The position numbers were made by a program, and so were the translations under genes. Positions 24,381 through 32,984 of a stretch of DNA of 39,632 bases are shown piece by piece. Numbering within the stretch: position 1 is the first letter of the stretch; each line of letters starts with the position of its first letter. The notes below the pieces were generated by a model that was given only the letters and a program-made list of their open reading frames with translations, had not been told where the DNA came from and did not search any database. Source of the DNA: Atribacteraceae bacterium (GTDB taxonomy: Bacteria > Atribacterota > Atribacteria > Atribacterales > Atribacteraceae); assembly GCA_035477455.1 (NCBI GenBank), contig DATIKP010000136.1, positions 1 through 39,632 of the forward strand, written 5' to 3'.

Positions 24381-24905
24381 ATGAAGATCTTGTCCCGGGG
24401 GAAATCGGCCAGCGATTATGGTTTTACGCTCATCGAATTGTTGCTTGCCCTCACTCTTCTCGTCTTTTTCTTGGGGGGCGCTTTTGCTTTCAACCTGTTC
24501 GGATTGCGCACCTTCGCCGCCGGTGAAATGCAGACTGACGTTCATCAGGTTCTACGCCGAACAGCGGAAAGGATCACCAATGAATTACGCTATGCCACTC
24601 ATATCGAACTACATAGTCAAGTTGCCACCGTACCTGATGGTTATCTCATTATTGATAGCTCTTCGCTGGCTAACCATTCCAACAACTTGAGCTTCTCGTT
24701 TGTATTTCCCCCCGGCGAAAACCAAGTTATGGAATTTACCATCAAAGCCGAAAACATTTCTACCGCAGCAAGAATACAAACCAGAGTTTACGAAATCTCG
24801 TCTTCCGTTTTTCTAAACAACAACCCGGCAGTAGTAAAACACAATTGTAACGGAGCCCTGGGCCCCTGCACCGTCGTTGGCTATTTACTTCCTCCAACAC
24901 TGTAA
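24381..24905 (+). CDS. Prepilin-like protein with C-terminal cysteines
   Basis: 174 residues. The prepilin motif YG/FTLIELLLALTLLVFF, with Glu at mature position 5, is a textbook type III signal. The head domain is about 120 residues and ends with a short Cys pair (NCNGALGPC). TAGGAG lies just before the ATG. It is the last gene of the plus-strand run; a bidirectional hairpin terminator follows at 25012-25033. Confidence 0.78.
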   Translation: MKILSRGKSASDYGFTLIELLLALTLLVFFLGGAFAFNLFGLRTFAAGEMQTDVHQVLRRTAERITNELRYATHIELHSQVATVPDGYLIIDSSSLANHSNNLSFSFVFPPGENQVMEFTIKAENISTAARIQTRVYEISSSVFLNNNPAVVKHNCNGALGPCTVVGYLLPPTL

Positions 24906-24932
24906 ATAAAACTGATTCTACTGCAATAAGTA

Positions 24933-25140
24933 ATTTTGCTGCAAAAGAACGAAGGAAGCCTGGGACTAAGCTGCCTAAATCAGCCGCCGAAATCACCGCA
25001 TTTTCGCAGCAAAAAGGCCAAGGATGGCCTTTTCAGTAGCACTGTAACCAGACGTGGTCATTGATGCGTGCCAGAAAATGCCAGATGAGGCGGGGCTAAG
25101 GGCAACGGGGCCTTGCTGAAATGAGTTTTTGCAGCAAAAT
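24933..25140. repeat. 14-base inverted repeat flanking a 208-base unit
   Basis: ATTTTGCTGCAAAA (24933-24946) and its exact reverse complement (25127-25140) flank a segment with no gene; a third near-copy (TTTTCGCAGCAAAA) lies at 25001-25014. The segment contains the terminator. It could be a miniature inverted-repeat element or simply a hairpin-rich spacer; no target duplication is obvious. Confidence 0.4.
25012..25033. terminator. Bidirectional intrinsic terminator
   Basis: AAAAGGCC (25012-25019) pairs with GGCCTTTT (25026-25033) around AAGGAT, with A and T runs on both sides. It separates the plus-strand prepilin cluster from the converging minus-strand lacI-type gene. Confidence 0.7.
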
Positions 25141-25174
25141 CAAAATTGTGATCGGTGATCATCGTTCTCTTCTT

Positions 25175-26194
25175 TCAGGTTGTGTTTCTGAGCACCAAAT
25201 TTGGCTTGCTAATTCTCACTTTGTTTTCATCCGACATTTTGCCGTTTTTTCTCGTATATTCTATATGGTCAAATAGTATGCTGGTAGCCATTTTCCCCAT
25301 GTTTATTTTCTCAAAGCTCACAGTCGTTAGTCCAACGATTTTTGACAATCTCGTGTTATCACAACCAACGACCGCCATCTCTTGCGGTATCTTGATGCCC
25401 AATTCCTGTATCGCCTCGATAACTCCAAAGGCGACAAAATCCGAATAAGCAAAAATAGCCGTAACGTCCTTTGTCATATTTAAAAGGTCCAACGTTGCCT
25501 TTTTTCCTTCCTCAAGCATGCTATTTGTGTAAAAAATAAGAGTGGGATCGACCGGAATGCCACTGCGTTCCAGGGCTTTATTGTAGCCTTCCAGTCGATC
25601 CTCGGTACATGAAGTCCCTGGTGAACCGGCTATATGGGCAATCTTCTTATGCCCTTTTTTCACTAAGTGTGATGTGGCCATATATCCAGCATGATAGTCA
25701 TCAAAAATAACTCTGCTGCCTCCGTAGGTTTTAAGGTATCGGGCTAAAAAAGTGATAGGTATACCGGCGCTTTTGATGATGTCAATATTCAGATCGCTTT
25801 TTTCGACAGGGATGACAATCATACCGGCAATTCTTTGTTCCATCAACAAGAACATGGCTCTTTTTTCTTCTTCATGATTTTCATGGCTGTTGCAAAAGAT
25901 AACGCTGTAGTGGTTCTCCCGGCATGCAACCTCTATTCCCTTGAGTGCTTCAGCGTAAAAAGGGTTTTCGATATCGGAAAATATTACTCCGATAACGTTT
26001 GAATATCGCCTTTTCAGGCTTGAGGCAAGGGAGTTCTTTGAATATGAACAAGTGTTTAAATAGGAAACTATTGCCTTCCGCGCTTTTAGACTGACCTTCC
26101 CTTTATTGTTGATTACTCTCCATACCGTCGTCCGGGAAACACCGGTCATGCTGGCTATTTGTTCCATGGTTAAATGATTAGTCGGTATATTCAT
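25175..26194 (-). CDS. LacI-family transcriptional regulator
   Basis: 339 residues. The N-terminal helix-turn-helix reads LTMEQIASMTGVSRTTVWRV, and the hinge region holds LASSLKRR with the minor-groove Leu. The rest is a periplasmic-binding-protein-type sensor (VIGVIFSDIENPFYAEALKG, then TSHLVKKGHKKIAHIAGSPG). It should bind a sugar or related ligand. It is the last gene of the catabolic cluster and may control the operator at 33236-33253. ATG 26194 has GGAG six bases upstream; 26206 is a weaker alternative. A palindromic TTTCGAAA at 26217-26224 lies just upstream and could be an autoregulatory site. Confidence 0.92.
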   Translation of the reverse strand: MNIPTNHLTMEQIASMTGVSRTTVWRVINNKGKVSLKARKAIVSYLNTCSYSKNSLASSLKRRYSNVIGVIFSDIENPFYAEALKGIEVACRENHYSVIFCNSHENHEEEKRAMFLLMEQRIAGMIVIPVEKSDLNIDIIKSAGIPITFLARYLKTYGGSRVIFDDYHAGYMATSHLVKKGHKKIAHIAGSPGTSCTEDRLEGYNKALERSGIPVDPTLIFYTNSMLEEGKKATLDLLNMTKDVTAIFAYSDFVAFGVIEAIQELGIKIPQEMAVVGCDNTRLSKIVGLTTVSFEKINMGKMATSILFDHIEYTRKNGKMSDENKVRISKPNLVLRNTT

Positions 26195-26258
26195 AGCGAA
26201 CTCCATGCTTGGAATGTTTCGAAAACGATAGCCAAAAAGGTAACTATGCTACGCTACT

Positions 26259-26288
26259 TTTATACCTCAGAATTATAGCCGGAGACAA
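26259..26288 (-). promoter_or_regulatory. Possible promoter of the lacI-type gene
   Basis: TTGTCT (26283-26288) and TATAAA (26259-26264) lie 18 bases apart in the 153-base gap after the dehydrogenase gene. Moderate matches only. Confidence 0.35.
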
Positions 26289-26347
26289 TAGCTTTCCCGG
26301 TATTTTTTACCTATACCGTTTTCCTGTATGGCTGAGTTCGTTCTTTA

Positions 26348-27400
26348 TTAATCGTTTGGAGTAAACACCACCTTGAGCGTTTTGCTGGCGTCAAAGAGTT
26401 GGAAAGCCTCACCGACAGCTTTTTCCTCCAGTGGGTAACGGTGAGACACGATGCCTTCGGCCAGATCGTTGCCTACCTTGTCCACGATAAAACTTGCGAT
26501 ATCTTCCCATTCTGCCAAATTAAAATACCAGGACCCGACGTAGCTCAGTTTCTTCCGAATGAGTTGTTCGCTGGGGTTGATGGCAATCATTCGTTGGCCA
26601 GGTTCACCAATCTGGGAAACAATACCATGTCGGCGAGTTATGTCCAAAAGGTTGTTAATGGCCTTTTCCGACGCAGAGCAATCAACACTCTTATCTACCC
26701 CCCCCGGAAAGGTATTTTTGACAAACTCAAGCGGGTCAGTCGTGTTTGGGTTGAGAGTGTATTGTGCCCCTAACTCTTTCGCCTTAGCCAACCTCTCTTC
26801 AACGGGATCAATCGCCAATACTGTTGCGCCCATTCCCACCGCCGATAAGACACCGCTCAGTCCCATAGGACCTAAGCCAGCGATGGCGACAACGTCGTCT
26901 CCGCAAACATTCATCGCCTTCATTGTTGAGTAGAGATTGCCGATCGCATCGGTAGCCACAGCTCCGGTGACAAAGCTCATTCTTTCAGGCATGAGTAGAC
27001 AAGACCGCTCGGCGATGAGGATGTAGTCTGCGTCACCACCGTGCATGGTAAAACCCAATACTTCCATATCTTTTACACAGAGATTTGGCTCTCCCCCTCT
27101 ACAGTAGCGGCAATAACCACACCCCACGAAAGCGATCATGGCCACCCTGTCACCCTCTTTCAGGTTTTTAACGCAAGGTCCCACTTTGGACACGACCCCA
27201 CACGGTTCGTGTCCAACAATAAATGTCCCCGGCGGATATCCCGGGATCAACGGGTTTCCGTGATAGATGCTCAAATCGCTTGCACACAGCGCTGAGGCTT
27301 TGACCTGAACAAGCACCTCGTCTGCCTTGGGATCGGGAATATCCCATTCCTTGATGTGCGCTTCTTTATTGCCTGGTAGATAAATGCCTGTTATCTTCAT
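26348..27400 (-). CDS. Zinc-dependent medium-chain dehydrogenase (sorbitol/threonine dehydrogenase type)
   Basis: 350 residues. Catalytic-zinc residues lie in ALCASDLSIYHG and GHEPCGVV; the structural-zinc cysteines lie in CGYCRYCRGGEPNLC. The Rossmann fold has GLGPMGLSGVLSAVGMGA. It probably oxidises a sugar alcohol or hydroxyl of a sugar-derived intermediate with NAD(P). It lies 31 bases after the YhfX-like gene. A rare feature is the neighbouring PLP enzyme and isomerase, which suggests oxidation to a keto intermediate within one pathway; the substrate is not known. Confidence 0.92.
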   Translation of the reverse strand: MKITGIYLPGNKEAHIKEWDIPDPKADEVLVQVKASALCASDLSIYHGNPLIPGYPPGTFIVGHEPCGVVSKVGPCVKNLKEGDRVAMIAFVGCGYCRYCRGGEPNLCVKDMEVLGFTMHGGDADYILIAERSCLLMPERMSFVTGAVATDAIGNLYSTMKAMNVCGDDVVAIAGLGPMGLSGVLSAVGMGATVLAIDPVEERLAKAKELGAQYTLNPNTTDPLEFVKNTFPGGVDKSVDCSASEKAINNLLDITRRHGIVSQIGEPGQRMIAINPSEQLIRKKLSYVGSWYFNLAEWEDIASFIVDKVGNDLAEGIVSHRYPLEEKAVGEAFQLFDASKTLKVVFTPND

Positions 27401-27431
27401 GTAAACCCTCCTTTTTTATAGAATGTCAATC

Positions 27432-28646
27432 CTAAGGTAATAAATTACCCATTCGATCATACGCGCCCGATAACCTCGGCACACCGTTATGTATCCCCTC
27501 TATGACCGCGATATTCGCCCGCGAGGCAAAAACCTGGTTTCGAAAACCGTATATCACGGTGTTTCCCACTGCCACTTTATCCCCTTGTCCTAAAACAAGA
27601 GATCCGTAATAATCAATAAAACCGGCTGGTTCAGCAAGAATTTGTTGGTGAAGAATGGTATCCGGATCATCGCCCACGAGAGCATACATATAGTGACGGT
27701 GATACATGGGTGTCCAAAAACCAAGAGGAGCGTCTGCTCCCATGAGACCCCCACCGTAGGCGTATGCTTTACTTCCGAATATATGAGATACCTCACTGAC
27801 ATAGACCCAGGCCGGTAATTCAGGTAAGTCATCAAAGGCATGCCCTGGTGTTGTCCCGGTAAATCCATGGCCGGGTTCCCCATGGGTTGCGCCCATGTCC
27901 GCCAATGTCTGGAATAAAGTCGTGGAAGTATCTCCTGGTGTATTGATCTGCTCAATATTTAGATTGAACTCATTACGCAATCGAGATGCAACCCGTTGCA
28001 GGGTGGATAGATTCGGGGTCGGTTCGTCTTTCCTGGATTGAATATTAAAGCGAAAGCAGGGAAAAGAAGTCAAGCCAACCACATGAACGTTTTTCAGGTT
28101 GGCAAGAGTGCGCGTTGTTTCCGAAATGTCTGATTCCAATATTCCTCCTTCCTGGAAGGGATAGAAAAAATCCCCCTGGCCAACAACCCGAACCAGTATT
28201 TTCTGAGTAACACCCAACCTCCGGGCTTCTTGGTCTATCTCTTGAGCCTTCGCTATACTGAAAACAGTGATGATTTCTGGTTTAACCTCACGGAGGATAT
28301 AACCTATTTCATGCTTAGGCACTTGCACGAGGTGACCGACATGCCCAACCGGAATGTCGTTCCGATGTAAGCATCGCGCATCTTCCATGTCCACTGCAAC
28401 GGCACTTTTAAAACCCGCCTTCATTATTGCTCGACAGACCAAAGGGTTACGACCGAACTGTTTGGTCATGAAATAGTTTTCCAGACCAAGCCGGTCGGCC
28501 TCTTTCTTCATGAGCCGGGCATTATCGGTGAGCGTGTCCAAATCGATGACCGTCGTATTCGCCTTGATCAAACCCAATTGGTGAAATTCAGCCGCGATCT
28601 GAATAAGTTTAGGATTCCGCCGAATATGTAGCGCAAGAAAGTCCAC
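27432..28646 (-). CDS. YhfX-family PLP-dependent enzyme (alanine-racemase-like fold)
   Basis: 404 residues from GTG 28646, which has AGGAGG six bases upstream; a longer frame exists to 28685. The N-terminal PLP-binding barrel resembles alanine racemase and D-threonine aldolase: IDLDTLTDNARLMKKEADR, then MTKQFGRNPLVCRAIMKAGF with the candidate PLP lysine in TKQ, and NTPGDTSTTLFQT for the phosphate. The C-terminal beta domain includes HIFGSKAYAYGGGLMG. The family's reaction is unestablished. Here it is in an ABC uptake and catabolism operon, so a nitrogen-containing or hydroxy-amino substrate is plausible, by inference only. Confidence 0.8.
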   Translation of the reverse strand: MDFLALHIRRNPKLIQIAAEFHQLGLIKANTTVIDLDTLTDNARLMKKEADRLGLENYFMTKQFGRNPLVCRAIMKAGFKSAVAVDMEDARCLHRNDIPVGHVGHLVQVPKHEIGYILREVKPEIITVFSIAKAQEIDQEARRLGVTQKILVRVVGQGDFFYPFQEGGILESDISETTRTLANLKNVHVVGLTSFPCFRFNIQSRKDEPTPNLSTLQRVASRLRNEFNLNIEQINTPGDTSTTLFQTLADMGATHGEPGHGFTGTTPGHAFDDLPELPAWVYVSEVSHIFGSKAYAYGGGLMGADAPLGFWTPMYHRHYMYALVGDDPDTILHQQILAEPAGFIDYYGSLVLGQGDKVAVGNTVIYGFRNQVFASRANIAVIEGIHNGVPRLSGAYDRMGNLLP

Positions 28647-28704
28647 AACCCACCTCCTCACTTCGTAAGCAAATCTACCCCCCACAAGAGGAGATGTGGC
28701 TTCC

Positions 28705-29658
28705 TCAACTCCCCTGTCCTCGTGACTGAAAAGCCCTCACAGACAAGGCCGCAAGCAGAATGAGACCCATAAATATGTCTCTATAGGCCGGTTCCAACCC
28801 CAATAGGGTTACCCCGTTGGTTATGACTACCAGGACAAAGCAAGCCAAGGTAGTCCGGTATACCGAACCGGTGCCTCCGGTCAGCAATGCCCCTCCCAGT
28901 ATCGGTGCCGCTATGGCGGGCATGAAATACCCTTGGCCCATGAAAGGTCTGGCAGAGAGAGCCCGGCCGGCCAAGATCAATCCGGCAAGCCCGGCCAAGA
29001 TACTACACAGACAAAAAAGTATTAATTTAACTCTTTTGGTTGGGATGCCCAGCAGTCGGGCGGCCCGCTCGTTCCCTCCCGTAGCGTAAATCCACCGTCC
29101 AAACTTGGTCATGCTGGCCGTGATCGCCGCAACCGCCACCACCAGGATCATCCAATACGCTGAAGAAGATACCCCTCCCAGCAGGCGGCCATAAAATAGC
29201 TGGGGCAGCAAACTATCCTGGAGTAAGACAGCCCGGTAATTACAGATGATCAAGACCAGTCCCTGCACCCCCGACATCGTAGCGAGAGTGACCAGGAATG
29301 AGGGAATGCCAATTCTGGTTACAAATAACCCGTTGACCAGGCCCACCCCCCAGGTGGCCAGTAAACTAAAAAAAATCAAATAAAAGGGGTTCGCGGGACT
29401 GCTGACCGCGGCAACGGCGGCCGCCAGTTCCAATACGGAAACAAAGGAAATGTCTATTTCACCGGCGACCAGGAGAAAGTGGACCCCCACGGCGATAATG
29501 GTCAGGATGGCCATGGTTTCGACCAGAACCCGGAAATTGGAGGTGGTGAGAAAATGAGGAGTCAAATAATTAAAAAGAATGATTAAACCTATGGTCGCTA
29601 TAAATAAAACCAGGGTATCGATATGAAAAATCGCCTGTTTGATCGAACGCTTGTCCAA
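28705..29658 (-). CDS. ABC sugar transporter permease (RbsC/BPD_transp_2 family)
   Basis: 317 residues with about eight to ten hydrophobic segments. The conserved LLVAGEIDISFVSVLELAAAV loop marks this family, and GNERAARLLGIPTKRVKL is the ATPase-coupling helix. It should form a homodimer in the inner membrane. The start is TTG 29658, 27 bases after the ATPase gene; AGGGGG lies upstream at a rather long spacing. It is followed by the YhfX-like gene. Substrate is unknown; the family moves ribose, xylose, galactose and similar compounds. Confidence 0.9.
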   Translation of the reverse strand: MDKRSIKQAIFHIDTLVLFIATIGLIILFNYLTPHFLTTSNFRVLVETMAILTIIAVGVHFLLVAGEIDISFVSVLELAAAVAAVSSPANPFYLIFFSLLATWGVGLVNGLFVTRIGIPSFLVTLATMSGVQGLVLIICNYRAVLLQDSLLPQLFYGRLLGGVSSSAYWMILVVAVAAITASMTKFGRWIYATGGNERAARLLGIPTKRVKLILFCLCSILAGLAGLILAGRALSARPFMGQGYFMPAIAAPILGGALLTGGTGSVYRTTLACFVLVVITNGVTLLGLEPAYRDIFMGLILLAALSVRAFQSRGQGS

Positions 29659-29685
29659 TGGATGCCTGCCCCCTCTCCCTGCCTC

Positions 29686-30405
29686 CTACATATAGGTAAT
29701 GAGTTCATCCCGATCAATGCCTTGCCCCACTTTGGTTTCAAAAGTAACCTCTCCGTGCTTGATGACGATGATCCGGTCACACAGCCTGAGGGTGTCATCC
29801 AGATCGTGGGTCACGAAGATCATAGGATAGTTATGCTTGGAACGCCTCAAAATTTCAAAAAAGACATCGATCGCCTTTTCCGATAGGGCTGAAGTCGGTT
29901 CGTCCAAAAGAATAAGCTTTGGTTTGAAATGCATCGCTCTGGTTATGGCCACCGCTTGTCGCTGTCCCCCGGAAAAGTTTGAAATCAGTTCTCTCACGTC
30001 AAGGTCAAACCCCAATTCCTTCAGAGATACCCTGCTTTCTTCCCACATTTTCCGATAATCGACAAATCTAAAAAGGCCTCCCCACACCGGCCGGACCGGT
30101 TCCTGGCCCAAGAAGAAGTTTTCGGCCATGGTGAGCTGTTCTACCGAAGTCGATTCCTGGTAAACACAAGCAACTCCGGCTTCGGTAGCCTCACGGGGGC
30201 TTTCAAAGATTACTTCACGACCCTCTAAGTAGATCTTCCCACTGGAAGGCTTCACGGCCCCCCTGATGATTTTTATCAGAGTGGATTTTCCCGCCCCATT
30301 GTCCCCCGCTATACCCAATATTTCCTTTTTTCTCAATTGAAAAGAAATATCATTCAAGGCCCGAACACGGCCATAACTTTTTGCCACATGAGAGCATTCA
30401 AGCAT
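29686..30405 (-). CDS. ABC transporter ATPase (single-domain, FrcA/sugar type)
   Basis: 239 residues from ATG 30405, five bases after AAGGGG; an in-frame GTG at 30474 would add 23 residues. Walker A is GDNGAGKST, signature FSGGQRQAVAI, Walker B LILLDEPTSALS, H-loop VTHD. Only one ATPase domain is present, whereas RbsA-type partners are tandem; single-domain versions pair as a homodimer with BPD_transp_2 permeases. It lies between the binding-protein gene and the permease gene. Confidence 0.92.
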   Translation of the reverse strand: MLECSHVAKSYGRVRALNDISFQLRKKEILGIAGDNGAGKSTLIKIIRGAVKPSSGKIYLEGREVIFESPREATEAGVACVYQESTSVEQLTMAENFFLGQEPVRPVWGGLFRFVDYRKMWEESRVSLKELGFDLDVRELISNFSGGQRQAVAITRAMHFKPKLILLDEPTSALSEKAIDVFFEILRRSKHNYPMIFVTHDLDDTLRLCDRIIVIKHGEVTFETKVGQGIDRDELITYM

Positions 30406-30664
30406 GACTGCCCCTTGAGAAGTCTCTTCCGCCGCAGGTTCATCTACCCTGTGAGTTGCCACGCCGTTCACCACCTCTTATTTGGCAATTCGTTCGAGCA
30501 ACAATTATTTTTCCCCTTCGGAAAAAACAACACAAAAAAACTCTCTGAAGGTTTTCATATTTGCCTCGCTGAGCAGAAAGGTCTCAACTCTCCACCCAAA
30601 AACAACCTTGAGGGGTTTATAGATCAGGATCCGATATTATGACTATTTTACGAATGAGTATTAA

Positions 30665-30692
30665 TGAAGGGGGATGGATCCATCCCCCTTCA
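30665..30692. terminator. 28-base perfect palindrome after the binding-protein gene
   Basis: TGAAGGGGGATGGATC continues to a perfect mirror through 30692, giving a 12-pair or longer stem. It lies 12 bases after the binding-protein stop (minus strand) with no T run. Such stems usually reduce expression of the following permease and ATPase genes or protect the binding-protein mRNA. Confidence 0.6.
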
Positions 30693-30704
30693 CCGTCATT
30701 TACA

Positions 30705-31904
30705 TTATTTGTCTAAAAGATCAAAAACGTCCTGGGGAAGTTCGCCCGAAGCGCCACGCGTCGCTTTTTCGAATCCATCAACGACATTCGCCCGGACTAT
30801 AGGGTAGACATTGCTGACAAAATACCCATTGCGTACCTCATCTGCCCGGCCCAGCAACCATTTTACAGCCGCTCGAATGGAGTTTTCACCCATTTCTATG
30901 CAATCAGCTTCTCCGGCTCCGATAATCGGATGATCTGGATCAGCAATGAACCGGGCACCGGTAATTCCCCCTAGATCTGGTGCAGCGACAATAACCTCGT
31001 CTTGCCTCCCCACCGCAATAACCGCTTCTGCCGCACCAGTTGCCGGACCCATCATCCAGGTTGCCCAGATAGCGTCTATCTCTGGATTCGCCCCTAGCAT
31101 TCCTACCGCCAAATCATAGCTTTGGGCCGGATCAGTGAATCCCGCTTCGGCCACCACTTGAATACCCGGGTATTTTGCAAAGGTTTCCAGGGCCCCCCGT
31201 AGACGCATAACATTTGTCCATTGCTCGAGCGCAAAGTATATAATTCCCACCTGACCCTCATAATTCATCGCGTATGCAAGAATTTCCGCCGCGGCCATCC
31301 CCTGGCCATACCCATCGGCATCTACTAAACCAATGTAATTATCTTCCCCAAACAATCCACTCGGGGTGGTCCAGTTATGTACTTGCGGCACTCCAGCTTC
31401 TCCAAGGGCAACAAAAGAAGGGCCCAAAGTTACAGCTTCCCAAGCCTGGGCGACAACAAAACTTATGGCCTCGGCCTTTCCACTCAAAACAGCGACCTGG
31501 TCCATCTGTTCGGAAATAGAAGCAGAACCCATAAAAGCTATCGGTTCTTTGCCCAACTCGGCCAATACTTTGTCCATTCCGAATTTATTCAATATTTCTG
31601 TTTCGTCGAGACTTGCCGCTATAAAAAAGTACTCGCCAAACTCCAACTGCCTTGCTTCTTCAATCTCTTCCGGGGTCAATTTCAGGACCTCAGCGCCCAT
31701 TACGGTCTCACCGTTAGGACCATGTGGTGTAAAAATAGTGGTGGCCAGCTTTTCCTCCAATTCGGTGATCCATTCCAGAGGTATCTCCCGAAACTTCCCT
31801 TCATGAGATGCTCCCCAGGCGAATGTGACAAAGAAACCCACAGTTAAAACCACAAAAACCAGCGCTATCCCGATCGCTTGGAAAAAAGACTTACTGTTTT
31901 TCAT
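30705..31904 (-). CDS. Periplasmic substrate-binding protein of the sugar ABC transporter
   Basis: 399 residues. Signal peptide with long hydrophobic core (IGIALVFVVLTVGFFVTF) and cleavage near AWGA; no lipobox. The mature protein shows a Peripla_BP_4-like arrangement, with NYIGLVDADGYGQGMAAAEI and GMLGANPEIDAIWATW as typical turns. An N-terminal 80-residue extension (IPLEWITELEEKLATTIFTP) is longer than usual. It precedes ATPase and permease genes. ATG has AAAGGGG upstream. The ligand is unknown, but the operon's isomerase and dehydrogenase suggest a sugar or polyol. Confidence 0.88.
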   Translation of the reverse strand: MKNSKSFFQAIGIALVFVVLTVGFFVTFAWGASHEGKFREIPLEWITELEEKLATTIFTPHGPNGETVMGAEVLKLTPEEIEEARQLEFGEYFFIAASLDETEILNKFGMDKVLAELGKEPIAFMGSASISEQMDQVAVLSGKAEAISFVVAQAWEAVTLGPSFVALGEAGVPQVHNWTTPSGLFGEDNYIGLVDADGYGQGMAAAEILAYAMNYEGQVGIIYFALEQWTNVMRLRGALETFAKYPGIQVVAEAGFTDPAQSYDLAVGMLGANPEIDAIWATWMMGPATGAAEAVIAVGRQDEVIVAAPDLGGITGARFIADPDHPIIGAGEADCIEMGENSIRAAVKWLLGRADEVRNGYFVSNVYPIVRANVVDGFEKATRGASGELPQDVFDLLDK

Positions 31905-31995
31905 TTAGAAAACCCCTTTCTTTTAGAGTTTGAGAATACACCACTCCTGTCAATCGATTTACCTCTCCAATCATCCCCCCTCTCTAAGGATATTT

Positions 31996-32044
31996 ACTCA
32001 ACTTTCGCACATCACAATCATGAGTTTTTCCCTCAATCATGAGG
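31996..32044 (-). repeat. IS terminal-type repeat, copy B (isolated)
   Basis: The minus strand reads CCTCATGATTGAGGGAAAAA and ends GTGCGAAAGTTGAGT, about 88 percent identical to copy A at 147-195. No transposase frame lies beside it, so it is a solo end or the scar of a lost insertion. It sits in the 258-base gap upstream of the binding-protein gene; the rest of that gap holds no gene I can support. Confidence 0.55.
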
Positions 32045-32162
32045 ACACAAGCCTTCAGAACACTGATATTGAATTCTCCATGAAACACTCAGGCATATAA
32101 AATACTGCGGAGAGGATCTGGGCGAACAATTCTCACGTCAAGCGCAAGGCCCCCATGAATCA

Positions 32163-32984
32163 CTATCCTTTGATAAAAAGCTTATCTAAATATTGTCTGC
32201 TCTTCTGGGCCGAGGCCTGGGGATCACCCGGATACCCATCGGTCTCGACGGTAATCCATCCGTCATAACCGATTTCCTGGAGCGCTTGAACTATTGGAAA
32301 GAAGTCGAGTTGACCTTCTCCCAACGGGACAAAGCCAAAAGGGTTGGCAAGGTAGTCTTTCAAGTGCACATATTTGATGCGGTCGGCATAAGTCTGGATG
32401 ATGGTTCGGTTATCCGAGCCACCGGCGGCCAGATGGGCGGTATCCGGACACAGATTGATCCGGGTGCATTTCATGGCATTTACGACTTGGTCGGCTAACT
32501 CAACACAGGTTCCAAGGTGGGGATGAAAACTCGGGATCAAACCGTATCCTCCGGCAACCTCGCCAACCCTGTCGAGTCCTTGACCGAGCAAGACATAATC
32601 ATGGTCAGTATTGCCATTCACTCGTTTCGCCCCTCCTCCGACCACCAGGTGTTCGGCTCCAAGTTCTGCCGCCATCTTAGCAGCCCGCTCGATCCGCCAA
32701 AGCTCCTCATCGAGGATCTCCGGAAAAATAAAATTTGCCCCAGAGTAAACGGCAATTAAGGCGATCCGAAGTTCGGCAAGGAGATTTTTTAGCGCATGCG
32801 CTCCACCGGGAAATTCAAGAAGATTTCCATCAAAGAGCTCGACGCCTGAGTAGCCGGCTGAAGCGACTTCCCGAATGGCCAACTCGGTGTCGCCGTTTGC
32901 CACATAAAAAAGATCCTTAATGCTGGTAACACCAACGGGATGCCCAACCACTCCGCGAGAATTGGTTGCGTGACCAAACTTCAT
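32163..32984 (-). CDS. TIM-barrel sugar isomerase/epimerase (AP endonuclease 2 family)
   Basis: 273 residues from ATG 32984, which follows GGAGGG at six bases. Metal-ligand pattern of xylose-isomerase-like barrels is visible: GYSGVELFDG near the start, then HPHLGTC, PDTAHLAAGG, YVHLKDY and a C-terminal VETDGYPGDP. Members include sugar epimerases, inosose isomerases and hydroxypyruvate isomerases. It is the first gene after the operator-controlled promoter. A frame open to a GTG at 33119 adds 45 residues that look coding-like but lack a ribosome-binding site; see findings. Confidence 0.88.
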   Translation of the reverse strand: MKFGHATNSRGVVGHPVGVTSIKDLFYVANGDTELAIREVASAGYSGVELFDGNLLEFPGGAHALKNLLAELRIALIAVYSGANFIFPEILDEELWRIERAAKMAAELGAEHLVVGGGAKRVNGNTDHDYVLLGQGLDRVGEVAGGYGLIPSFHPHLGTCVELADQVVNAMKCTRINLCPDTAHLAAGGSDNRTIIQTYADRIKYVHLKDYLANPFGFVPLGEGQLDFFPIVQALQEIGYDGWITVETDGYPGDPQASAQKSRQYLDKLFIKG

